Positions 15,928 to 22,841 of a stretch of 64,000 bases of DNA are shown here, in pieces. Below the pieces are notes generated by a model that had not been told where the DNA came from, did no database searches, and saw only the letters and a list, made by a program, of their open reading frames with translations. Location: the NCBI RefSeq assembly GCF_937927635.1, contig NZ_CALBRW010000025.1, positions 156,207 through 220,206 of the forward strand, in the 5' to 3' direction. Source of the DNA: an uncultured Microbacterium sp. (GTDB lineage Bacteria > Actinomycetota > Actinomycetes > Actinomycetales > Microbacteriaceae). How positions within the stretch are numbered: position 1 is the stretch's first letter; the number at the start of each line of letters is the position of its first letter. The translations under genes and the position numbers were made by a program.

Positions 15928-16767
15928 TCAGGCCGCGAGATGCAGTCCCTGAGCCACGGCACGCATGATGAGGTCCTGAACAGCGGGCCAATCGAACATG
16001 ATCTGCGCATAGGAGACGCGGATGACGTGGAAACCGAGCAGCTTCAGTTCCGCGTGCCTGATGTCCTCGGTGCGCTGTGCGCCCACGTGATGCTTGCCGT
16101 CGATCTGCAGCACCAGTCGCGCGCCGATGAGCGCGTCGACGCGATGCCCATGGATCCAGGTCTGGATGCGCAACGGCACCTTCAACCAGCGCAGCCGGTT
16201 CCTCAGGTACGTCTCGAGACCGGCATCCGAGAATGGCGTCGCCCGGGCGAGCACTCGACGCGCTGCAGGACGCAGCGGAAGCCGTGACATGGCAGCCATC
16301 TCGACGAGCCCCTTGTTGAATGCGGAATCCCACGTGGCGAGTGCCTGCTCGAACGGTTCGCATTCCGCGATGTAGGCCAGCACGTTCTCGATCGGATCGA
16401 CCAGGGCATCCGGATCCCGCGGGATCAGCGGCGCACCCCAGTGCACGCGGGCATGGGCGCCCACGTGCCCGGTCCGCGTCGTCGGCACCGCGACATGCAG
16501 CGGCCCGGAAGCGTCGTGCAACCACAGTCCGTAATGCTGAGCACCGGTGCGGCATGTGATCACGACCCCGAAGCGCGCGGCATCGTGGAACGTCCGCGGG
16601 GTCCCCTGCGCCGCCAGCCACCCTCGGCGCGGCCGAACCAGCAGCCCGCGCGCCACCGCTGCATCCACCGCGCGTCGGCCGAAACCCTGCTCGGTCACGC
16701 GCACAGCCCGCACCACCCCTCCACGATCCGAGATGAATGCCATCAACTCGTTCACATCAGTGCCCAT
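15928..16767 (-). CDS. DUF559 (Vsr-like nuclease fold) protein with AbiEi-like N-terminal domain
   Basis: From MGTDVNELMAF the protein has 279 residues; an ATG 22 codons earlier (16833, MELSTIRGS) is the alternative. The N-terminus (RGGVVRAVRVTEQGFGRRAV...GLLVRPRRGWLA) looks like the winged-helix domain of AbiEi-type antitoxins. The C-terminal 80 residues show the DUF559 pattern: VDAL, then LVLQIDGKHH with a PD-(D/E)xK-like Asp and Gln-x-Asp-Gly-Lys, then RHAELKLLGFHVIRVSY. That fold relates to the Vsr mismatch endonuclease. No toxin partner is adjacent. The gene is bracketed by repeat copies 1 and 2. Activity and target are unknown. Confidence 0.8.
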   Translation of the reverse strand: MGTDVNELMAFISDRGGVVRAVRVTEQGFGRRAVDAAVARGLLVRPRRGWLAAQGTPRTFHDAARFGVVITCRTGAQHYGLWLHDASGPLHVAVPTTRTGHVGAHARVHWGAPLIPRDPDALVDPIENVLAYIAECEPFEQALATWDSAFNKGLVEMAAMSRLPLRPAARRVLARATPFSDAGLETYLRNRLRWLKVPLRIQTWIHGHRVDALIGARLVLQIDGKHHVGAQRTEDIRHAELKLLGFHVIRVSYAQIMFDWPAVQDLIMRAVAQGLHLAA

Positions 16768-16811
16768 CTCCACAGCCTGCGCGTTCGCTGCCAGCTCGGA
16801 GGTTGCAGATC

Positions 16812-16843
16812 CACGGATTGTGGAGAGTTCCATCCAATCCGTG
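16812..16843. repeat. Inverted repeat over the 5' end of the DUF559 gene
   Basis: CACGGATTG (16812-16820) and CAATCCGTG (16835-16843) are perfect 9-bp arms around a 14-base centre that contains the upstream candidate start codon. It could be an operator or an RNA hairpin that hides that start; neither is shown. Confidence 0.6.
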
Positions 16844-16875
16844 ATGGTGCAGGACGAATGCGTTCTCTCCTCGGC

Positions 16876-16961
16876 GAGCGCTTCGCGCGGAGATGTGCAC
16901 CAGCCGCGGACGGATGCCGGGATTCCATCCGCGCGAAGCGCACTTCTCCGCGCCGGGCGCA
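16876..16961 (+). repeat. 86-bp inverted-end repeat, copy 2
   Basis: Arms GCGCTTCGCGCGGA (16878-16891) and TCCGCGCGAAGCGC (16928-16941) are perfect over 14 bp. The core agatgtgcaccagccgcgga is shared with copy 1. It lies between the divergent starts of the DUF559 gene and the beta-helix-like gene. Confidence 0.88.
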
Positions 16962-16996
16962 CAGCGGCTGACGTCGATTGTCTTAGAGTCGAGCGC

Positions 16997-17647
16997 ATGG
17001 CCCGTCGCAGTGAGGATCTCCGCCCGCCCCTGGTCTCCGCACCGGATCTGCCGCCGCACCTGGAGTCGGCTGCGCCGAAGCGCGGTGCGGATCTGCAGGC
17101 GTCGCGGATCGAGTTGACCGGGGATGCCGACCTCTCGCACTCCACGCTGGATCAGTGCGTGCTGACAGGCAGCGCCGGTGCCCTCGAGCTGCGCGGCGCC
17201 ACGCTGATGGACGTCGACCTGCAGAACGTGCAGGTCACGACACTCGCCGCACGCGAGGCGAATCTGCGGCGCGTGCGGATCACCGGTGGACGGATCGGCA
17301 CGCTGGACCTCACCGACGCGCGCATCCACGAGCTGGAGCTGCAGGGTGTGCGGATCGACTACCTCACACTCGCGGGCGCGAAGGCAGTCGACGTGCTCGT
17401 GGAGCACTGCCAGATCACCACGCTGGATCTGCCGGGCTCGACGCTCACGCGCATGGCGTTCGAGGGCACCCGCTGCGACGCGTTGGGCACGCGCGGCATG
17501 CGCGCCGAGCACGTCGACCTGCGCGGCCTCGACGCCCTGGCATTCCTGGATGTGAGCTCCCTGCGCGGCACGACCCTCACCATGGCGCAGGTGGAGCAGC
17601 TGGCACCGGTGTTCGCGGCATCCGCCGGCATCTCCGTGCGCGATTGA
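16997..17647 (+). CDS. Pentapeptide-repeat-like (right-handed beta-helix) protein
   Basis: The 216-residue protein begins MARRSEDLRPP. From about residue 35 it consists of repeats with a period near five and a hydrophobic centre, such as ADLSHSTLDQCVLTG, ELRGATLMDVDLQNVQV, RIGTLDLTDARIHELEL and AEHVDLRGLDALAF. This resembles the A(D/N)LxX pentapeptide family, which folds as a square beta-helix; some members mimic DNA and protect gyrase. Function here is not known. TAGAGT ends seven bases before the ATG without a ribosome site. The gene is bracketed by repeat copies 2 and 3. Confidence 0.8.
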   Translation: MARRSEDLRPPLVSAPDLPPHLESAAPKRGADLQASRIELTGDADLSHSTLDQCVLTGSAGALELRGATLMDVDLQNVQVTTLAAREANLRRVRITGGRIGTLDLTDARIHELELQGVRIDYLTLAGAKAVDVLVEHCQITTLDLPGSTLTRMAFEGTRCDALGTRGMRAEHVDLRGLDALAFLDVSSLRGTTLTMAQVEQLAPVFAASAGISVRD

Positions 17648-17670
17648 GTCAGGCCGAGCGGTGACCACGC

Positions 17671-17755
17671 GAGCGCCCGACGCGGAGATGTGCACCTGGC
17701 GCGGAGGAACACTCGGATTCCGTCCGCGCGAAGCGTACTTCGGCGCGCGGGGCGC
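17671..17755 (+). repeat. 86-bp inverted-end repeat, divergent copy 3
   Basis: Same layout and orientation as copies 1 and 2: cggagatgtgcacc in the core and tccgcgcgaagcg on the right arm. The left arm is degraded (gcgcccgacgcgga). It begins 24 bases after the beta-helix-like gene and ends 18 bases before the stop of the convergent ABC ATPase gene, where a terminator would be expected. Confidence 0.78.
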
Positions 17756-17773
17756 TCGGGGTGAGAGGCTGAG

Positions 17774-19258
17774 TCAGGCCCCGGCGGCCAGCAGCTCGCG
17801 GGTGAACGGATGCCGGGGATCGGTGAACACGTCGGTGGTCAGCCCCTGCTCCACGATGATCCCGTGCTGCATGACCAGCACGTCATCGCAGACCGAGGCG
17901 ATCACGCCCAGGTCGTGCGAGACGAACACCATGGTCAGCGCGCGCTCGTCCTGCAGGCGCACCAGCAGGTCCAGCACGTGCTGCCGCACCGTGGGGTCCA
18001 GCGCTGAGACCGGTTCGTCGAGCACCAGCACCTGCGGTTCTGCGGCGAGCGCCCGGGCGATGGCGGCGCGCTGGCGCTGTCCGCCGGAGAGCTCGCGCGG
18101 GCGGCGGGATGCCAGCGCCGGGTCGAGGCCCACCTCCGTCAGCAGCTCAGCGACCCGCGCCGCACGTTCACCCCGCCGCACGCCTGCCGCCTGCAGCGCC
18201 TCGCGCAGCGAGCGTCCGATGCTCCAACGCGGGTCGAACGCCCCGAGCGGGTTCTGGTGCACGAGCTGCACGCGCTGCGGCGACGCCCACTCCAGGGCGC
18301 CGGAGTCCGGATGCTGCACCCCGACGATCATGCGCGCCAGCGTCGTCTTGCCCGAGCCGGACTCCCCCACGATCCCCAGCGTGCGGCCGGCACCGAGTGT
18401 GAAGGTCGCCTCGACGACGGCCGGACGGTCGAACGTCTTCGAGACGCTGAATGCCCGGAGCAGGGTCGCTCCCGGCCCGGGAGAGGATGCTCGTGGCGCC
18501 GGCGTGCTGGCCGCGACCAGCTGCTTCGCATACTCGGTGCGCGGGGCGCGCATCACCTCGTCGACGGTGCCCTGCTCGACGACCACCCCGGCGCGCATGA
18601 CCAGCACGCGGTCGGCGACCCGGCGCACGGCGGCGAAGTCGTGGCTGATGAACACGACGGCCCTGCCGCTGTCGGCGATGCCGCGCAGCAGCGTGAGGAT
18701 GCGGGCCTGCACGGTGGCATCCAGCGCGGTCGTCGCCTCATCGGCCACCAGCACCGCAGGATCCGCGGCGAGCGCCGACGCGATCAGCGCGCGCTGCTGC
18801 AGGCCTCCGGACAGCTCATGCGGGTAGCTGCGGGCTCGCCACTCCGGATCGGGCATGGATGCCTCGGAGAGCAGGTCCAGCACCCATCGCCTGCGGTTGC
18901 CGGGCCGCAGACCGTGGATCTCCATGGGCTCGGCGACCTCGTGTCCGATCCGCCGCAGCGGGTCCAGGGCCGCCAGCGCATCCTGTGAGACCAGGGCGAT
19001 GCCGCGCCCGCGCAGCCTGCGCCAGCCCGCGGTGCTCAGCTGCGCAGCATCCGTCCCTGCGATCGACAGCCGCTCCACGTACGAGACCGCACCTGTCGGC
19101 AGCAGTCCCAGCAGGGCGCGGGCGGTGAGCGACTTGCCGGCGCCGGACTCGCCGACGATGGCCAGGCACTCCCCCGGCTCCGCGGTGAACGACACGTCGT
19201 CGACGACCGGGCGTCCGTCGATCGAGATGCGCAGCCCCTGCAGCTCCACGGCGCTCAT
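17774..19258 (-). CDS. Fused two-domain ABC transporter ATPase (DppD-DppF type)
   Basis: Energises a peptide/nickel-family importer. The 494-residue protein holds two complete ATPase cassettes. The first has Walker A GESGAGKS (about residue 36), signature LSGGLQQR and Walker B VLVADEATTALD. The second has Walker A GESGSGKT (about residue 295), signature LSGGQRQR and VLVLDEPVSALD. In many systems these are two proteins; here they are one polypeptide. Start ATG overlaps the stop of the permease upstream (ATGA). Last gene of the four-gene operon read from 22674. Confidence 0.95.
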   Translation of the reverse strand: MSAVELQGLRISIDGRPVVDDVSFTAEPGECLAIVGESGAGKSLTARALLGLLPTGAVSYVERLSIAGTDAAQLSTAGWRRLRGRGIALVSQDALAALDPLRRIGHEVAEPMEIHGLRPGNRRRWVLDLLSEASMPDPEWRARSYPHELSGGLQQRALIASALAADPAVLVADEATTALDATVQARILTLLRGIADSGRAVVFISHDFAAVRRVADRVLVMRAGVVVEQGTVDEVMRAPRTEYAKQLVAASTPAPRASSPGPGATLLRAFSVSKTFDRPAVVEATFTLGAGRTLGIVGESGSGKTTLARMIVGVQHPDSGALEWASPQRVQLVHQNPLGAFDPRWSIGRSLREALQAAGVRRGERAARVAELLTEVGLDPALASRRPRELSGGQRQRAAIARALAAEPQVLVLDEPVSALDPTVRQHVLDLLVRLQDERALTMVFVSHDLGVIASVCDDVLVMQHGIIVEQGLTTDVFTDPRHPFTRELLAAGA

Positions 19259-20058
19259 GCCGCGCTTCCGTCCAGCCTGCGGCGCAGTGCGCGCCCCAGC
19301 ACGGTGGCGCTGATGACGGTGAGCGTGATGGCCAGGCCGGGGAACACCGAGATCCACCATGCCTGCCCCAGCACGTTGCGCCCGCCCGAGAGCATGAGCC
19401 CCCACTCCGGGTCGGGCTCGGCCGGCCCCAGCCCCAGGAAGCTGAGGCCCGCCGCGGCGAGGATGGCCGAGCCGATGCCGATGGTGGCCAGCACGCTCAG
19501 CGCGCCCAGCACGCCGGGCACGACATGGCGGCGGAACGCCCGCATCCGCCCCACGCCGAGGATGCGCGACGCCTCGACGTACTCCGTCGAGCGCTGCGTG
19601 AGCGTCTGCGTGCGTGCCAGCCGGATGTACACCGGCACGGCGGCGATGGTCACGGCGATGGCGACGTTGACACCACCCGGGCCCAGGACGGCGACCACGA
19701 TGAGGGCGACCAGGAACTCCGGGAACGCCATCAGCACATCGGTCACGCGCATGAGCCCGGCATCGACGAGTCGCGGTGCGACACCGGACAGCGCGCCGAC
19801 GGCCAGCCCGATCAAGAGGGCCAGCGCGGTGGCCAGCAGGCCGATCCCCGCCGAGCGGGCCGCGCCGTGCACCACGCGGGAGAGCACGTCGCGGCCGGAC
19901 TGGTCGGTGCCGAACGGGTGCGCGCCGCTGGGCGGCTGCAGCGCGGCCATGACGTCGGTCTGCAACGGGTCGTGCGCCGCCAGCAGGTCGGGGGCGAACG
20001 CGGCGACGGCGACCAGCGCGAGGAACGCCGCCGCCAGCCACAGCCCCGCCGCCCTCAT
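19255..20058 (-). CDS. ABC transporter permease (DppC type)
   Basis: Inner-membrane permease, 267 residues. The first helix is followed by the N-terminal loop HPFGTDQSGRDVLSRVVHG, which is characteristic of the DppC/OppC half. The EAA-like coupling loop is seen as EYVEASRILGVGRMRAFRRHVVPG. About six helices in all. ATG start preceded by GGAGCGGCG; ATGA overlaps on both sides couple it to the other permease and the ATPase. Confidence 0.94.
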   Translation of the reverse strand: MRAAGLWLAAAFLALVAVAAFAPDLLAAHDPLQTDVMAALQPPSGAHPFGTDQSGRDVLSRVVHGAARSAGIGLLATALALLIGLAVGALSGVAPRLVDAGLMRVTDVLMAFPEFLVALIVVAVLGPGGVNVAIAVTIAAVPVYIRLARTQTLTQRSTEYVEASRILGVGRMRAFRRHVVPGVLGALSVLATIGIGSAILAAAGLSFLGLGPAEPDPEWGLMLSGGRNVLGQAWWISVFPGLAITLTVISATVLGRALRRRLDGSAA

Positions 20059-21032
20059 CGCCGCTCCTCCGTGACCGCTCCGGCGGCCTGTTCGGCGAAC
20101 ACGGCACGGCTCGTGCGCAGCCGCGGATCCAGCAGCGGATGCGCGAGCTCGACCAGCGTGTTGACGATGACGAACACCAGGGCGCTCAGCATGATGATCC
20201 CGGACAGCACGGGCAGGTCGCGGTTGAGGATGGCGGCCAGCGTGATGCGTCCGAGGCCCGGGCGGGCGAACACGGTCTCCACGAGCACGGCGCCGCCCAG
20301 CAGCGAACCGGTCAAGTACGCGGCGAGAGTCAGCGCATTGGCGGCGCCGTGCCGCAGCGAGTGCCGCAGCACCAACCGCGCGGGCCCCGCGCCGCGCGCC
20401 CGCACGGTCTCGGCGAACGGCTGCCGCTCAGCCTGGTCGATGCCGTCGCGCAGCACCTGCCCGATCAGCGCCGCCACCGGCAGCGCCAGCGTCACGGCGG
20501 GCAGCACGAGCGTCGCCGGGGTTCGCGATCCCGCGACCGGGAACCAGCCCAGCCAGAACGAGAACACCGCCAGCAGCAGGATGCCGATCCAGAACACCGG
20601 CGAGGAGAGCACGACCAGCTCGAGGCCCACGACGATTCCGCGGGCGATGCCGCGGCGCGCGAACAGCGCCGCCGCCAGCGCGAGCACCACCGCGATCAGC
20701 AGCGCCAGCGCGGTCAGCTGCAGCGTGGGGCCGAGCTGGCGGCCGATGACCTCGGTCACCGGCATCCGCAGCTGGTAGGAGCGCCCGAGATCGCCGCGCA
20801 GCAGTCCGCCCAGGTACGACAGGTACTGCACGAGCGGCGGCCGGTCCAGCCCCAGATCGGCGCGGATACCGGCCTTGACCTGTTCGCTGACCTGCGACTG
20901 CGGGCCCAGCATGGCCGTGACCGCGTCGCCCGGGATGACCCGGAACGCCAGGAACGCCAGCGTCGCCGCGCCCCACAGGACGATGACGGCGGATGCGGCG
21001 ATCCCGGCGATCCGGGTCAGAGCGCGTGGCAC
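20055..21032 (-). CDS. ABC transporter permease (DppB type, GTG start)
   Basis: Inner-membrane permease, 325 residues. The N-terminal helix and large external loop (FRVIPGDAVTAMLGP...YLGGLLRGDLGRSYQLRMPV) are typical of DppB/OppB. The coupling loop reads ETVRARGAGPARLVLRHSLRHG. The GTG start lies eight bases after the substrate-binding protein stop. It pairs with the DppC-type permease to form the channel. Confidence 0.94.
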   Translation of the reverse strand: MPRALTRIAGIAASAVIVLWGAATLAFLAFRVIPGDAVTAMLGPQSQVSEQVKAGIRADLGLDRPPLVQYLSYLGGLLRGDLGRSYQLRMPVTEVIGRQLGPTLQLTALALLIAVVLALAAALFARRGIARGIVVGLELVVLSSPVFWIGILLLAVFSFWLGWFPVAGSRTPATLVLPAVTLALPVAALIGQVLRDGIDQAERQPFAETVRARGAGPARLVLRHSLRHGAANALTLAAYLTGSLLGGAVLVETVFARPGLGRITLAAILNRDLPVLSGIIMLSALVFVIVNTLVELAHPLLDPRLRTSRAVFAEQAAGAVTEERR

Positions 21033-21039
21033 GCGGATC

Positions 21040-22674
21040 TCAGCCGGCGAGGCTCACGGTGTAGAACAGCGGGCGGCCGTACAGGTCGTAGGTCAGATCC
21101 TTGACGTCCTTCGATGTCGCGGTGATGGCCGAGGACACGTACAGCGGCACGATGGCCACGTTCTCGGCGTTCCACTGCTGCACCTGCTGGTAGATCTTCG
21201 CGCGCGCGGCGGGGTCGGTGGTGGACAGCCCGTCCTGCAGCAGCTTGTCCACGGCGGGATCGCTGACCACCGAGGCGTTCTGGAAACCGTCGGTGCCCAG
21301 GTGGCTGCGCAGCAGGTCGGGGTCGACACCCGAGAAGTCCCAGTCCGTGATGTCGTAGGTCCTGGGGCCGTACTGCTCGTTGTAGGCCGCGGGCTCCAGC
21401 GTCTCGCGCTTGATCTCGAAGCCGACCTTCTTCAGGTCGGACTGGATGGCGTTGGCCATGGCCGTGTGCTCGTCGGAGACCGGCGTCCAGGCGATCCAGC
21501 GTGCGGACAGGCGCGTGCCGTCCTTGGTGCGGTAACCGTCGGAGTCGCGGGTGGTCCAGCCGGCCTCGTCCAGCAGCTGGTTCGCCTTCTCGGGGTCGAA
21601 GGTCCAGGTGCCCTCGAGCGAGGCGTCGTAACCGGGCGTGGTCGGGCCGAGGATGCTCCAGGCGCGCGGGAACTGGCCGAAGAAGATCTGCTTGACGGCG
21701 GCATCCACGTCGATGGACAGTTCGAACGCGTGGCGCACGTTCTGGTCGGCGAACACGCCGTACTTCTCGTTCAGGAACAGCGAGTACGGCAGGCCCGGGT
21801 ACTCCTTGGCCGTGACCGTGATGTCCTTGCCGAGGGTCTTGACCGCGCTCGGCGGCAGATTGCTCGCGATCTGCGCCTCACCCGAGCCCACCACGCCGGC
21901 ACGGACGGATGCCTCCGGCAGCAGCTCCACGCGCAGCGTCTTCACCTTCGGGGCCTTGGCGCCGTCGGGACCCCACGCGTAGTCGTCGTTGCGGGTGTAG
22001 ACGATCTCCTGGTTCGCGGTGTACGAGGTCATCGTGAACGGTCCGGTGCCGACGTTGACGTCGGGGCCGCCGGCCTTGATCTGATCGCCCGCGCTCTTGA
22101 TCACCTTCGGCGACCAGAACCCCAGCTGCGTGGTGCTGGCGGCCTGCAGGAACGGGGCGTAGGGCTTCGTGAAGTCGACCTCGACGGTGTGCGGGTCGAT
22201 GACCTTCGTGCCGGCGTACAGGTCGCCGCCGAGCATGGCGGCGGCCTGTGCGGACTCCGTCTTGGGGTCGACGATGCGGTCGAAGTTGGCCTTCACCGCG
22301 GCCGCGTCGAACACGGTCCCGTCGGTGAAGGTCACGTCGTCGCGCAGCGTGAACGTGTAGATCTTTCCGTCGTCGGAGACCTTCCAGCTCTTGGCCAGCC
22401 ACGGCGAGAACGTACCGTCGGCCTCCTGGTAGACCAGCGAGTCCAGCACCTGGCGCTGCACCATGGCTGTGGAGTCGAGCTGGCTGGACTGCGGGTCCAT
22501 CTTGCCGTTGGAGAGGTTGGCGCCCTCGATGGCCCAGGTGATCTCGGCATCCGGATTCGCACCGGATTTCGCGCCGGAATCGGATGCCGGACCGGCGCAC
22601 GCGCTGAGCACCAGAGCGGATGCTGCGGCGAGAGCGGCCAGGGGAAGAAGACGGCGCACGGGAAGAGAAGGCAT
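21040..22674 (-). CDS. ABC transporter substrate-binding lipoprotein (family 5, peptide/nickel type)
   Basis: Extracellular solute receptor, 544 residues. The signal peptide RRLLPLAALAAASALVLSAC ends in a lipobox (LSAC, Cys near residue 26), so it should be lipid-anchored. Family 5 features include SWKVSDDGKIYTFTLRDDVTFTDGT near residue 95 and the closing NVAIVPLYVSSAITATSKDV. First gene of the operon, divergent from valS. The substrate cannot be told from sequence; family members bind peptides, nickel chelates or sugars. Confidence 0.93.
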   Translation of the reverse strand: MPSLPVRRLLPLAALAAASALVLSACAGPASDSGAKSGANPDAEITWAIEGANLSNGKMDPQSSQLDSTAMVQRQVLDSLVYQEADGTFSPWLAKSWKVSDDGKIYTFTLRDDVTFTDGTVFDAAAVKANFDRIVDPKTESAQAAAMLGGDLYAGTKVIDPHTVEVDFTKPYAPFLQAASTTQLGFWSPKVIKSAGDQIKAGGPDVNVGTGPFTMTSYTANQEIVYTRNDDYAWGPDGAKAPKVKTLRVELLPEASVRAGVVGSGEAQIASNLPPSAVKTLGKDITVTAKEYPGLPYSLFLNEKYGVFADQNVRHAFELSIDVDAAVKQIFFGQFPRAWSILGPTTPGYDASLEGTWTFDPEKANQLLDEAGWTTRDSDGYRTKDGTRLSARWIAWTPVSDEHTAMANAIQSDLKKVGFEIKRETLEPAAYNEQYGPRTYDITDWDFSGVDPDLLRSHLGTDGFQNASVVSDPAVDKLLQDGLSTTDPAARAKIYQQVQQWNAENVAIVPLYVSSAITATSKDVKDLTYDLYGRPLFYTVSLAG

Positions 22675-22771
22675 TCGGGGACCTCGGAAGAGTGCGGGAA
22701 AAGGGGTGTGCCTCCATCGTACCGGCGGTTCTTGGACGCGGTCGATCTACGCGCCCTCCAGATTCAGCCGA

Positions 22772-22777
22772 TAGAAT
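22772..22777 (+). promoter_or_regulatory. Predicted -10 element of valS
   Basis: TAGAAT about 65 bases before the valS ATG, in a short A/T-richer stretch between two divergent genes. The leader has no T-box core that I can find. Confidence 0.5.
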
Positions 22778-22841
22778 CTCCCCACAACCCACACTCAGGC
22801 ACGCTCACACAGTGCCGCACACATTGCTCAAGGAGACCTTC

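Noticed and set aside
16893..17117. A 74-codon frame starting in repeat copy 2 (MCTSRGRMPGFHPREAHF...)
   Set aside because: The first 23 codons recur in the other copies, but they run on into unrelated downstream sequence in different ways, so it is more likely a property of the repeat than a gene. Kept only as a note in the repeat finding.
15837..17755. The DUF559/beta-helix island as an insertion sequence or toxin-antitoxin module
   Set aside because: No transposase, target-site duplication or toxin gene is visible, and base composition matches the neighbours. An AbiEi-like domain alone does not make a toxin-antitoxin pair.
22675..22841. A T-box or other aminoacyl-tRNA sensing leader for valS
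   Set aside because: No AGGTGGTACCGCG-like core or Stem I pattern is found in these 167 bases.
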